Of a stretch of DNA of 64,000 bases, positions 23,601 through 34,300 are shown piece by piece (positions within the stretch are counted from its first letter, which is position 1; every line of letters begins with the position of its first letter). Under the pieces are notes generated by a model. The model ran no database searches. It was given only the letters and a program-made list of their open reading frames with translations, and had not been told where the DNA came from. Source of the DNA: Siderastrea radians. Taxonomy: Eukaryota > Cnidaria > Anthozoa > Scleractinia > Rhizangiidae. A program made the translations under genes and the position numbers. The stretch covers positions 20,531,701-20,595,700 of the forward strand of contig OZ024890.1 of NCBI GenBank assembly GCA_964017195.1. The letters run 5' to 3'.

Positions 23601-24252
23601 GAGGGAGTTCCCCTGGATTAATAGGTGCATTACGTATTACAAGCGCCATCCCATTGTTCACTTATTGGGCTGCTTATCTCTCCTCCACCACTGAAACGAC
23701 CCCCCCCCCCCTCCCAACATATAAAAATACTCTTGCCCTAAGGGAAGTAGAAGAGTAAAATAGAAGAGTAAACACTTCGTATTTTGAAATGAAAAAGAGA
23801 AAGTTATGTAACGAAGGCACAAAACAGACTCCCATATTCCTGGTGCCTAAGCTAATATGAAACATGCCAGTTATTCAGCTGAGTTATTTGTTATCAGAAT
23901 CAGTGAATAATTTTGTCAAGTACTCACCCGAGCCAGTTCGACATTGAAAGCCCTCACAGCAAACACCGATTTTCTGGAACTTTTCGGCAGAAGCAACGCA
24001 CACAGATAATTCTCGTGGTCAAGATTCCTGTTTCAACAGATGTCGAAAGTTGATGGAGGTCGTATCGGTGGAATAGCACCGCTCCAGGTTGCAAGATATC
24101 AAACAGCAAAGACAAAATTCCTACCTCACCAAGTTAGTGCAGTACTGGGACGCACTTTGCGTAGCTGTCGTAAGCGTCTTTGTTTGTAAAAGGAGAAAAG
24201 CTTTCCGGCGAAATTTTCCAAAATACCTCCGTCCATTCGAAATGGCCGCCAT
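5634..24252 (-). CDS. NDUFAF6: NDUFAF6, mitochondrial complex I assembly factor 6
   Basis: Ten exons on the minus strand, in transcription order: 24252-24125, 24027-23928, 20903-20823, 19958-19917, 19760-19704, 19111-19009, 7758-7625, 7102-7001, 6791-6735, 5759-5634. All splice sites are GT-AG, phases close, and the product is about 309 aa (human about 333). The fold is a squalene/phytoene-synthase-like helical domain. Recognisable segments are YCTNLVR and NYLCALLLP (exons 1-2), [18 protein letters not shown] (exon 3), [11 protein letters not shown] (exon 4), the [12 protein letters not shown] and LRATPYHG block (exon 7), [11 protein letters not shown] and [12 protein letters not shown] (exon 8), and [10 protein letters not shown] near the end. 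The family acts in the mitochondrion in early complex I assembly, around ND1 biogenesis. The ATG lies in AACATGGCGGCC, a YY1-type start. Intron 6 is about 11.2 kb and holds nested retroelements, while introns 7-9 are 0.2-1 kb. Assignment is by recalled human similarity; no enzyme activity is implied. Confidence 0.93.
7955..9640. repeat. Minisatellite array, ~40-bp unit (left block)
   Basis: Successive units combine a 'gttggc/gttaccc' segment, 'ggcatg(t/c)acactac' and 'cagcataatgtg'. Between 8381 and 8640 the period is exactly 40 bp with near-identical copies; towards 9000-9640 the units diverge and contain 'ccaacatgttggc' and 'ggcagatgcacta'. Open frames across the array are by-products of the repetition. 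It lies in NDUFAF6 intron 6 and resumes at 18299-18915 beyond the retroelement nest. Confidence 0.9.
9880..10720 (-). pseudogene. Gypsy-like retroelement fragment (retropepsin plus spacer)
   Basis: On the minus strand, 10708-10502 encodes a retropepsin-like stretch ([15 protein letters not shown], the DSG active-site signature with hydrophobic flanks) ending in a YGGYFEL segment. Further along, 10100-9880 encodes [11 protein letters not shown] followed by a G-rich turn, of the type found in the spacer after protease in Ty3/Gypsy-like polyproteins. Stops and frame shifts separate the pieces, and no RT is attached. A related segment in the opposite orientation lies at 17650-17990. Confidence 0.55.
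10760..10906. mobile_element. Short MITE with 30-bp inverted ends
   Basis: The ends 'ctaccgggctgaaaacttgt' and its near reverse complement 'acaagtttccagcccggtag' bracket about 147 bp with no coding content. The inverted match continues inwards through 'gaaaag(ag)atat'. It is a non-autonomous TIR element of unknown superfamily in NDUFAF6 intron 6. Confidence 0.7.
11403..12147 (-). pseudogene. R2/NeSL-like LINE reverse transcriptase, C-terminal part
   Basis: The minus-strand frame carries RT landmarks: [28 protein letters not shown] (fingers/palm motif), a degraded catalytic motif reading GAFAELIV where AFADD is expected, and downstream [13 protein letters not shown] and [19 protein letters not shown], typical of the thumb region of R2/NeSL-type (restriction-like-endonuclease) LINEs. 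Loss of the Asp pair means the RT is dead. The 5' side of this frame is cut at 12147 by the BEL/Pao insertion and continues at 16530. No endonuclease domain was found downstream. Confidence 0.75.
12148..12361 (+). repeat. 5' LTR of BEL/Pao element
   Basis: The 214-bp repeat starts TGTTTAGAAGAG and ends CCCTACCAAACA. It matches 16323-16529 closely, with small indels in the 'ggtttaactggtttcactgg' part. The LTR divergence, by eye several percent, indicates some age since insertion. Confidence 0.93.
12669..13709 (+). pseudogene. BEL/Pao gag (DUF1759-like)
   Basis: The frame encodes an N-terminal coiled-coil-like, Gln/Ser-rich stretch, then a gag domain with [20 protein letters not shown] and later [20 protein letters not shown], the usual pattern of BEL/Pao DUF1759 gag. 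The first ATG may not be the true start, since an acidic (GAGGAG)n-encoded stretch precedes it. The frame shifts near 13655-13709, just as the zinc-knuckle region begins in another frame. The gene is therefore broken, or needs a frameshift. Confidence 0.8.
13655..14293 (+). pseudogene. BEL/Pao zinc knuckles and DUF1758-type protease
   Basis: Cys/His-rich knuckles ([24 protein letters not shown]) are followed by a basic linker and an aspartic-protease-like segment with [13 protein letters not shown], the DDGS variant of the retropepsin active site used by BEL/Pao. The frame ends in stops at 14293; protease-like code continues in other frames to about 14470. Confidence 0.78.
14678..15915 (+). 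pseudogene. BEL/Pao pre-RT remnant joined to integrase
   Basis: The 14678-14989 frame holds the region that normally precedes RT ([13 protein letters not shown]), then jumps to a pre-integrase segment, so RT and RNase H are deleted. From 15004 the integrase is clear: an HHCC zinc-binding part ([11 protein letters not shown] ... CNECK) and catalytic-core landmarks [19 protein letters not shown] and the Glu in [10 protein letters not shown]. The frame stops at 15915 inside the core-to-C-terminal link, and the C-terminal segment resumes at 15940-16245 in a shifted frame. Confidence 0.82.
15940..16245 (+). pseudogene. BEL/Pao integrase C-terminal (DUF5641-like) fragment
   Basis: The frame encodes [14 protein letters not shown], then [15 protein letters not shown] and a basic region, the typical tail of BEL/Pao polyproteins after the integrase core. 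It is out of frame with the preceding integrase by one small indel near 15916-15940. Confidence 0.75.
16323..16529 (+). repeat. 3' LTR of BEL/Pao element
   Basis: The 207-bp repeat begins TGTTTAGAAGAG and ends CCCTACCGAACA, preceded directly by the polypurine tract. It is followed by GGTGG, the second copy of the target duplication. Confidence 0.93.
16530..17560 (-). pseudogene. R2/NeSL-like LINE, N-terminal part, upstream of BEL insertion
   Basis: Read on the minus strand, the segment next to the LTR encodes an FDTVSH-type motif whose frame runs straight into the RT at 12147 once the BEL element and one GGTGG copy are ignored. This shows the BEL element inserted in the LINE. Further upstream the LINE is riddled with stops; a piece near 17540-17480 reads [17 protein letters not shown], resembling the N-terminal linker of such LINEs. 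No zinc-finger head could be confirmed. Confidence 0.65.
17650..17990 (+). repeat. Inverted copy of the Gypsy-like spacer fragment
   Basis: The segment matches the reverse complement of about 9890-10260. Shared pieces include 'ttgtgggcttggtgtcat', 'catgtcagagtggtgaactt' and 'ggagaggtgaagaggagg'. On the plus strand it encodes HVRVVNF as the minus strand does at 9.9 kb. The two copies therefore lie in opposite orientation around the LINE/BEL nest. Confidence 0.7.
18032..18298. mobile_element. MITE, ~65-bp inverted ends
   Basis: The left end 'gtagtgtgcagtcatcactg' and inward landmarks 'atggtgcaaaat', 'aagtgtcacctat', 'acctaaa' are mirrored on the right by 'tttaggt', 'ataggtgacactt'-type sequence, 'attttgcaccat' and 'cacactac'. 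The element is about 267 bp and non-coding, in NDUFAF6 intron 6. Confidence 0.75.
18299..18915. repeat. Minisatellite array, diverged 40-bp-type units (right block)
   Basis: Units such as 'ggctggcagatgcactacca' and 'acaacatgttggccaatggc' match, in the same orientation, the diverged part of the array at 9030-9640. The retroelement nest therefore sits inside one older satellite tract. Confidence 0.75.
20490..20580 (+). repeat. Dispersed G-tract repeat, copy 2
   Basis: This is the same family as 75-172: 'tggaatttccagaggga', a run of about 15 G, 'gtcaaaccaaaaaaccatcc', and 'ggatattttctggaa'. It lies in NDUFAF6 intron 3. Non-coding. Confidence 0.6.
21109..21511. mobile_element. TTAA-flanked MITE
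   Basis: The termini are TTAAGGATGGTGCCTCC and GGAGGCACCGTCCTTAA. Inner inverted pieces such as 'tttttcagagataattaagctt' against 'aagcttaattttctctgaaa' also pair. The element is about 400 bp with no coding content. TTAA at both ends fits a piggyBac-, Kolobok- or Sola3-type target site. Confidence 0.75.
21843..21892 (+). repeat. (TGAC)n microsatellite
   Basis: About eleven tandem TGAC tetranucleotides with small imperfections at both ends, in NDUFAF6 intron 2. Confidence 0.95.
22075..23065. mobile_element. Foldback element with G-rich tandem repeats in its arms
   Basis: The left arm (about 22080-22330) begins with tandem 'gggacacggggatg'-type units and continues through 'tttcttccaaagaaacagtg' and 'cctatcaatcccc'. 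The right arm (about 22810-23060) carries the reverse complement, ending in 'ccccatgtcc', 'tcccacatcccc' units. The roughly 480-bp centre has no coding potential. Long arms with subterminal tandem repeats resemble FB/Galileo-like foldback elements in general form. Confidence 0.7.
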
Positions 24253-25301
24253 GTTATTAGTTACCAGGCTCCCTCCGTGTTTGGAGAAATTTTCACCCGT
24301 CCAAAAAAGGGTGGGCGGGGGGAGGGGAGGGGGTAACCTGGAAGGGATTCCACTGTGAGGATGAGGGTGTTAACTACGTCAAATTTCAACACGAGACAGG
24401 GTACAATACAAAAAAAAAGGATCAGCTTCTTGCAATTACACCAGAAACAGCATCCACGCCAGGCGTTGATGCTGTTTACAGTCATCGTCAATATCATAAA
24501 CGTCCTTGGCATCAACAAGAGTACAAATGTAATTGCTATTTCCATCATCATTTCAAGGATACAGGTTTGCCGTCATTAATAATACAACCATTAACTACCA
24601 TACTCAAATTCATTTATTCAATTTATTTTGTTTGTTTCACAATTACATGTAGAGGTGACTCGCACTTCCAGGGGCGTATTTAAGATTCGGTACTTCCTTT
24701 GGCAATTATCTCATGCCTATTACGAAGGGCACACAGTCATTTATCTACTCATGATAAGCCTTAGGTGAGTTGACATTGCTGTGTATCACAAAAATGTACG
24801 TTGCGTGTAGCTACTTAGTCCATGTTCCTTGAAAGGTAACGGTTTCTTTAGACGAATTTTTAATCATTGAAGGTTTTCCACAATGGTCATCTGTCCTTAC
24901 TGACATGGTCAATACCAATCGCTTCTTCCACTGAGTTGAAACCATCATTTCTGTTAAAAAAGAGGTGGAAAGAATTATGGTTTACACTGGGATCAAACGC
25001 ACTTATTACTTTTTATTGTTGTTGTCGCTTTTTTTTTCGGTGCTTCTCACATGGAAGCAGGAGGGGGTGAACAGGAAAGGACCAGGGGAAAAAAGAGGGT
25101 GAGAAGTCTATACGAGACAGAAATAAAGAGGGTGTAATCGAGGGTAAAAATGAGAACTTAAGACAGTGTATGGTCAAAGAGATTGTAATGTGAATTGAGT
25201 TGCTCATAATAAATAGTCAGACATGTACAGGAGACTGTATCTTCGTACACTGAGGCACTAGGAGTTTTAGTAGGTGTTGTTTTTAGAATTGAATATTTCT
25301 C
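24253..25301. other. Intergenic, NDUFAF6 promoter side and DHODH 3' side
   Basis: The interval separates the NDUFAF6 start codon from the DHODH stop codon. The NDUFAF6 promoter must lie in its lower part, where the ATG sits in AACATGGCGGCC (YY1-type). A CA/GT-poor but G-rich stretch lies at 24300-24340. I see no further gene. Confidence 0.5.
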
Positions 25302-28300
25302 TTACTTCAAAAGTTCAGCAAGTTCCCTCTTGATTTTCTTTACAATAGGGGGTCCTTCATACGCTAGGGCTGTGTAGAGCTGAACTAATGATGCTCCAGC
25401 TTTAATTTTCTCATAAGCATCTTGACCTGTTGATATTCCTCCCACTCCTATTATGGGAAGCTTACCTGAAAAGGAACCAATGCAGTTCAATCACAAAAAC
25501 AAGGAATCAGTTGAGTGCTGTAGTTCTCCTTACTTTTGCAACTCCTTTAGATGCGTAACTATACAACTGTGATGGTTTTTCGGCTATTAAATCTTTATTT
25601 CCCAGTTCACATATGTGATTATTCATGTGGCTGCACCATTACATGGCACTGTTTGAATCAAGATGCCCGGCTGTGATCAGTGCAGTTTGATCTACACTGA
25701 TCTACATGGGAGCAGACCACTGAGGGAACAGCTTCTCACCAGAACAACGAGGACAGAAACACACCAACCACTGCCAACCACTATGATTCAAATAGTGTTA
25801 GGTAAGCAGTCAACCTTACCATCTGATAAAGACAAGCAGTAATAAGCAGTGAAAACCTTGTGATCGACATCTAAGTGACTACTTTGCAAGACAAGTGATT
25901 ATACAATAACGTTGTTACTGCAGCTACCATGAAGAACTGTTACAGTAACCACCTTTTTACAACAATCATTGATGATGATGATGACGATGACGACAACGAT
26001 GACGATGATGATGATGACAATGACGATGATGATGATGATGATGATGATGACGATGATAACTGTAAGTGATGGGCTTAATCAAGGCTGCATTACTTACCCC
26101 CTGTTAGTCTATACATGTCGCTCACTGTACGTGTTGAAAGTTCCTTCAAAGGTTTTCCACTTAGGCCACCAGTCTCTTTCTTGTTTCCACTTTTTAAGGT
26201 CTCTGGTCTGGCTACAGTAGTGTTGGTCACTATAATACCATCTACACCACCCTGAAAATGTAGTCCAAAAAATTAGCGCAGATCTGCTGACGATGTGGGA
26301 ATTTACAGCATGAAAGCCCTCAACACCCTGCCACTGATAGCAAGGTCGAGGTACATATTATGTTAATAAGTACATGTAGATCATCAGTGGTAAACTAGTG
26401 ACTTCCATTGGAAAGTGAAGTGCTGCAGGTAAAGCGCATGCAGAGGAACAGTGGTTTGGGCAATCTCATTAATTGGATGTAGTTTAGATAGCGAATCACA
26501 TATAAAATGCTAACTATGAGTTTTGTACTGCCCTACCAAGCAATATCTGGGTATTCGCTCGCGATCAGTTATGTTTTGTTTATAGCTTAGCTGAGCATAG
26601 CCTGTGTTTTGAACTAAAATCTAGGCACCATCGCCCACAGAAGAAATTGAATGGCCAAAGTGAATTTTCATACATAAAGACAACAGATGGTGTCAAACAC
26701 AAAAATCTTGGACGTTGGTAAAATGTGTGACGGTCATGTACCCATGATGCGCATCAGTGATGCATCCGTGACACATAGATGAAGAGTAAATGATGGTTCA
26801 ATTTCCGCAAAATCTTGAATGGAAAAACGGAGAACAAAGTACAACGATTAATTTTAAAACAAACCGCATCTTATCCTCACTTTATCATGTAAGCGTTTAC
26901 CAAGGCCATTCCCAGATCAAATTTAGATCTAAACAACATGACTTTTCCACATTTTTCACAAAAACTCTAAATAACTGCAGCATGTTATCAATGAAATAAG
27001 TACAACAAAATGAATTCCCAATAAAGCATTAAATTTATTTTTACCACAGAGTTCCAAGAATTGCTTGAGATATTCTGAGAAACGTATCGGCTGCAATTCA
27101 AGGGAATTCACTTGCTTTCAGACTCTTCGCCTTTGCAAAAACGTGGCTTTCTACACGAAACAGGATTTCTCCACTGTACGTTTTCCACATCCCACTTTAT
27201 TGATGGTCAAGTGTTCTTTAAGGCCACGTAATACGGGCAATATTTTCATGCAACTTGTTGCACAACAATGTTGTGTTGCAAGTTGAGATTTGTTGCCCGC
27301 ATTCAGCAATTTTTATGTTGCAAAAAGTAGATGCAATGTCTACTTTCTGCAACATGAAAATCTGTTGTGCAAGGAGGTGGTAACACGCACAACAATCTCA
27401 ACTTGCAACGCAGCATTGTTGCACGACAAAGTTGCACGAAAAAGTTGCCCTTATTACTTGAATTAAAATGGCGTGTTTTCTTTATGAATCGATTGACTAC
27501 GCGTGTAAATCAAAGGGCCTCTGAATCGATTGACTAAATGTGGAAATCAAAGAGCCCCAATTCGAGGGCCATGAAATCGAGGCAAATTCAGTGATAAACA
27601 TGTTGACATATCAACATAGATATTTACATCCAAAAATCTCAAAAGCTCCTGGCTTCAGGCACAGGCAACCCAGGCTGTTCATGTATGCAGCCTGAAATAG
27701 TCTGCTTTGAAGCCTGGTGGCTTCGCAGTAAAAATACTGCGTACTGTTCCCCTAAGGCTAAGGGAAACCCAATTGAACGATTCCAAGTGGGTAGAAATTT
27801 TGCACTTTTATGCTCCCAATAAATTGGGAATGAAAATCCTGAATCATTAAAACACCCACACTTTTATCCTCCATCCACAGCATCATTCTGTGATTACTAA
27901 CACCACAACATCACACCAGACATTCTCTTATTGGAACTTGTTTATTTTCAGGCCCCAAGAAAGAGGAACTTGTTAGAGCTAGAGGTAGCTTATTTCAAAT
28001 CATGAAGTTTGAAGACACTCATTGACAAACTGCTTTTTTCAAACTGCTATTTCACCACTTGCTAAAACAGAATAGGAAATTGCTAGATGCATAATGCACA
28101 TTTTTCTACAACTTCATTTATGACATCTCTCAACAATAATAATATTTGCCATTGTCATTCCCTGCTGTTTTAAACAATTATTTAACATTTTAACCGACAG
28201 TTTATTTCTAACTACTGAACGGGTAAGGGGTAGGTGCTTACTGGAGGAAAGGCAAAGTAAGGGCTTATTACAAAACTGGGCTTCCAAGGGGGGTTGAAAG

Positions 28301-31300
28301 AAGTTAGCTTAATTGAAGGGGTGCAGGGAAAAATCCCTGTTTGATGCTAGAGATATTTTTTAGGTAAGCAGCATAAAAATTTCTACCATCATTCTTCACC
28401 CTGAGATGTGGATAAATCATTGTCTAATGAAAATTATACTCAGAAACCCAACTCAACTCAACATCAGCTTCACAGCCCCCAAATTAGGAAATTAATCCAC
28501 AAGCCACTTGGGGCTTTTTTCCACATACACTACTTCAAAACTGAGCTTTTACAGCAGTCGATTTTGTAAGCACATAACATCAAGCCGACAAACATTATTG
28601 TTAATAAATTCTGACGCTGTTTTCTGCAAACATGTGCAACAAACCTTTTGTCTTGTGACCACAGCTGCAATGTCTTCTTTGTCATATTCACTAAGATCAG
28701 GAGCAATCTTTATCAATAAGGGATGACGCATGCTTACAGGTAAAGAGTCACGAGCTTCTAATACCTGTTGATAAAAACATTCACATTATATTCAGCTTTC
28801 ACTTCAGTGAACCATTACAAGCCTTTGAAAATAATTCAAATCTTCCTTTTTCTTAATTCCTGAAGACATAAGATTGTTGTCTAGAGGGTAAAATGATTTT
28901 TATGTTGTCTTCAAAAAAAGGTGTAAGCTGAAGAAGTATTACAGACTAATTCAACTCCATGGGAAATATACCACTTATTAGGCCTTGATGAGTGTAATTC
29001 ATTTTTTGATTCAAGACAAATGAAGGGAGTGACATCTTTGATTGAAATGAGTTTAAAGCACTAGCAAACACTAAAGCCACAAATGTTTTACACAAATTAT
29101 TCCAAAATTGTAAGTGTGGTCAACCATATTACATCAGTCATGTAAAAATGCAGACTGCAGACTGCAGACTGTGCAGACTGCAGACTGTAGACTGTAGACT
29201 GTGCAGACTGCAGACTGTGCAGACTGCAGACTGCAGACTGTGCAGACTGCAGACTGCAGACTGCAGACTGTGCAGACTGCAGACTGTGCAGACTGCAGAC
29301 TGTGCAGACTGTGCAGACTGCAGACTGTGCAGACCACGCAGACTGTGCAGACTGCAGACTGTGCAGACTGTGCAGACTGCAGACTGTGCAGACTGCAGAC
29401 TGTGCAGACTGCAGACTGTGCAGACTGCAGACTGTGCAGACTGCAGACTGTGCAGACTGCAGACTGTGCAGACTGCAGACTGCAGACTGTGCAGACTGCA
29501 GACTGTGCAGACTGCAGACTGTGCAGACTGTGCAGACTGCAGACTGTGCAGACTGCAGACTGTGCAGACTGCAGACTGTGCAGACTGCAGACTGTGCAGA
29601 CTGCAGACTGTGCAGACTGCAGACTGTGCAGACTGCAGACTGTGCAGACTGCAGACTGTGCAGACTGCAGACTGTGCAGACTGCAGACTGTGCAGACTGC
29701 AGACTGTGCAGACCACACAGACTGTGCAGACTGGGCTTTTTTTTTTTAATTAACGTATTATTTTTCAGTTTCTTTTACCTCGGTTTTCTGAAGGTGTGTT
29801 TACATATACTTTTTACGTTTTGCTATGCCTATAGATTCCTGGAATCCAGGTATGGTTCTGGAAAAATATATAATCAATGTCCTAGTGGTCAGAAATTGTA
29901 GAAGAATTTCTAGGGTCTGCTAGCTTTTAGAATTCAAAACAACGTGACAGAGATGCACAATTTTTTGCAACGGTTTCCTCAAATTTACATGTAGATGTAC
30001 ATTTTCACTGTTCTAGCCATAGCTTATCCTCCATTCTCACTGACTGAAGTGATACGGATTTGTAATTTTGTACAGAATGCTAACTCTGGTTTATTTTTGC
30101 TGTGCGGTGTTGCTACCACAAAATAGACAAAAATAATCAAGTTGATGTCAACATTGTGTGAACATTTCACTTGCATCGGTCTAAATTCATTTGGGATTGC
30201 TCAGTTGCTATCTCCCATGTAAAGCTTGCATTCAAATTACTGAGAAAAGATTTCAGCGAATGCAAATCAATTTTTATTAGCGAATGCAAAAGCGAATAGA
30301 TTTTTCCCTTATTGGCGAATGCGAGTTTCGTGGCAACATCCAATACTGGAAATTAAAAATTTCATAACGTTCAGAAAGGCAGTGAATGGTTCACCTTCCT
30401 TTATTCTAAGCAAAATAATAAGCAAAGCGGTGATCTGTAAAGTTTGCAGCTCCACCAAAGTGTAAAAATGTAACTGTAGGGTTTGCGTGACAAGGAAACC
30501 TTTGCAAAAAGCCGTGCACATCACGCAAATTTTGCGCTCCCTGATTGGCAAATTGACATGCCGCACAGTGACATAGCGAATTCATGGTATGCTCAAGCTC
30601 GGAAACCTCGTAAACTGCAAAATCAAAATGTACTTTTGAATCGCCTGGCAAAGAAATATGAAATACTCCCAGCAGGTGCGAATCTTTCCGTCGAAATTGT
30701 TCGAGAATTTCTCACTGTGGGGCATTTTTTGAGAACTCGGTGCCAAGCTACTGGCCATGTCATCTTAACACAACAAAAATTGAAAAGTCTTAAAAAGTAC
30801 ATGTACAACAAAATTAATCAAAGTTTACTTTAAAAAAACTACTAGTCTGCATAGTCTGCGTAGTCTGCACAGTGTGCATGGCCTGCAGTCTGCAGTCTGC
30901 ATTTTACGAAAACAAAAGATCTTCTACGAAAAAGGGACCCACTTAGGCAAACAGAAAAAAGGTTATTTTTCTCACCTTGTCTATAAGTGTTGCTAATTGT
31001 TCTCTGCCCTGCAGGGACCTTAAACCAGGTGTATTGGGCGATGAAACATTAATAACCAAGTAATCTCCCCAGCCACTGAAGCATTGTACTCCTTTGACAT
31101 AATCTCCTATGGCATTGTCAGAGGTCTTATTCTTCCCAAGGTTTATCCCCAGTATCCCAGGGGGATGTCCCCTTGCTAGGTACTGCTGTTCCAGTCGTGA
31201 TTGGACAGCCTGGTGCCCATCACTATTGAAGCCATACCTAAGAAGTAAGAATTGTTAATACCAGGGGCTACGTCACCTACACCAAGAGCTGTGTCACAAA

Positions 31301-34300
31301 AAATCTGCAAAAACTTTAAACTATAAATTAAGTATTAATCCCGGGCTGAATGAGAACGAGAGATGAAAGGGACTAATTCTATTTGAATGCACAAGAATTG
31401 CCAAGAGCAAACGAGAGTTTCAGAATAAACCAAAGCAGAAGATCGATTTCTGGTTGACAACTTATCCTTATTTAGCCTGAGATTCATCAAGTGGAAATTA
31501 ACCCTTTCAATGCCAAGGACGTACATATACGTCCTCACACATGGGTCTCAGCCACCAAGGATGTGACAGCTCTGATCAGTTGACTGGTCATTCCTGTTTG
31601 TTTTTTGTGGTTGTTCAAAGGGGACTGGGAATGCCTGAGACAATTGGTGAATGTATTACATGACAGAAAATTCCCTTATTTTGGTTCACGAATCAGACAT
31701 GGCAGATTGAGTACTTGCTCATTGAAGCCCATTCTTCATGAGATTTTGGTAGAAGAGGAATCAGATTAGCACGAGAAAGGAAATGGAGATCCACTGAAAA
31801 CAGCGACAATATTTGAGAATAATCGAAATAAGAAAATCAAGTTGGAGTGGACAAAGAAATCAACAAAGGTTTGAAGAAAATACTGAGAAGATCTAAAAAT
31901 GGAAATGTTGCATGTGGGAAAAGATAGGCTCAAAAAGGTTGCTGTTACTGAATGTTTGACATTTCATCAGTGTCTGCTTAGATGTGTAACTTGTTTTGAA
32001 CTCAGTACCATAAAATTTCAATTTTTTAATTAAAATTCAAGATGATGGCTACCAGTGGCTGACTAGCAAGTGGTGCTGGCATTCACGGGGTTAATGATAC
32101 TAGAATGATATAAAATGACATCTGAATGAACTGGAATGTACTAAAATGAAACCGACCAACACTGGAATGCCTCAGAAGGTGCTGCATTATTCCAGTGTCA
32201 TTCTGGCTCACTTTGTTTCATTCCCGTTTATACCAGGTTGTTTTCTTACAATCCATTCTTCTGTTTTAATAGTAATGCCTCATAACCACCTGTTAATAAC
32301 AGCTTCATCTTCCACCAGTCTAAACACTCTTGGTTTGTCATTTCCAGGCTGCGGTGCTGGTGTTATGCTTCCAATTTCCACAAAACCAAATCCAGCTTTT
32401 AACATTCCATCGACAGCTTCTCCATGTTTGTCAAAACCAGCTGCTAAGCCAACTGGATTACGAAACTGGAGACCAAACACTTTGGTTTGCTGGATAAGAC
32501 ATTTCAAAATAAGATGGTCAAAGACAATGAAAAAAATACTCTTCTTGGGTTCAGGGAAAAGAGAGCAACAATCTGGGATAGCCACAGATGATACAGAGTG
32601 TCACTGGCAGAGCAAGGGAATTCCTTCAGGTGTCTTGGAAAAACATGCTGACAGCAGTAAACCAAAAACGTGCCCAAAGAAAACATCACTGTTTCGCCAG
32701 TGGGCCCACTGCAACAAATGCAGTTTACGTAGGGAAGGAGGGTCATGACATTTAAGCGGTAGTTGCAGTGTTTACCATCGAAATTAGACCCATTTATATG
32801 GCTACGATGAAAGACAAATATGTGAGAAAAATGAAACAAGGGAGAGATCAAGCTTTAAACTACCTAACAAAGTCAGTTCCTAAAGAAACTGTGGTGCTGC
32901 ATCAGTGGGGAAGTAAGACACAAAGCATTGGATTTATCAACTGAGTTGATAAGGTACATTGGCCACTGTAAAGAAATTGCTTTTTGGTGGCCAATTTACC
33001 TCATCAACTCAGTTGATAAATATAGTTTTGTATTTGAACCACCTGTTGATCTCTCTATCTCTCTATCTTACATCCTGTAAACTCACCACTACACTCCCAC
33101 TTCACTATACCATAAATGATCTAATGAATGCCCACTCTCAAATAAAAGCCTCGTATCTAATAAATGCCCCCCTCCCCCTGAGGTGTGAAGTTTGTATTAG
33201 ATGCTCCCTCTAATAAACACCCCCCCCCCCCCAAGAATCGCCTCAAAAACCAATTTATTTAGTTTCTTGCTTGCTTGGTTGGCAATGGCTTGCAAATTGC
33301 ATCTTGTTCAATCTCAAGTTCAAAGTATGGATAGCGCTCTTATTATCTTCTTAATTTTTGTACTCAATATGTCAGCAACTTTCTACTCTGTTTTCTATCT
33401 TACTCCGCGAGCAAACTACGCGTCTTATTTGTTTTGTTGACGTAGTTACAGTTAAAGTGAAATAAATGCCTCTCTCTAATAAATGCTTCATATCTATTTA
33501 ATGCCCCCCCCCCCCCTAGGACCCCTAAAATTTAACAGACGCCCCGGGCGTTTATTAGATTATTTACGGTATCCTTAAATTATATATTATCTTTGGGACA
33601 ACCTACAATAGCTGTGACCAGGACTGAGGCTCATAAAAACCAAAAATAATGTTCTATGATTATTTTAAATTTAATCCATGCCAGAAACTGAGGATCATAG
33701 CTTGTCCAAAAGCTAATTTCTTAGTTACTTTCTGTTTACGTTTATTCAATATTTACCAGTATTTCAGGGTCACCATCGATGTCTACAGGAATCAGACCCT
33801 TACTGGCCAACCACACAGCAAATGTATGAGAGCGTTCAGCATTTAGAGTTTTCCTGACTGAAGGCATAATGCAGGATCTGTAAAAACCTTCATCTCCAGT
33901 GATAGTAAAATAACTCGCAAACATCAGTCCGGTACAACCAACCACTCCCAAGGCATGATTAATGAGTTTTCTTGTCACACGTTGTCTAAATGTTGACTGT
34001 GACTGCAACAAAGTTTACAGTGAGAATTAAAAGAGCACAATTCAATACTTTGTTCACGCCAATTTAAGGTCATTCCCCCGATATAAAATTGAACATACGA
34101 TTTTTGTCAAACTCTCATAAGTTATCTATCATGCAATGTTTTGAAATATAAAATAAAAAGAATAGGTCCCCGGCATGTCCGTTTATGAGATATCATCGTC
34201 TCAAGTTACCCAATAATTCCTTGCAATTTCTCCTAACAAACACGTTTTTTTATCAGTTTACCCTACTTTCCGTAGGAACAGGAAACACATAACTAAAGCA

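Noticed and set aside
25969..26220. Poly-Met/Thr open frame
   Set aside because: Microsatellite followed by the antisense of DHODH exon 6.
29134..29901. Five overlapping open frames of about 190-200 codons on both strands
   Set aside because: They are readings of the stop-free 16-bp tandem array; the proteins are pure repeats of the unit in each frame.
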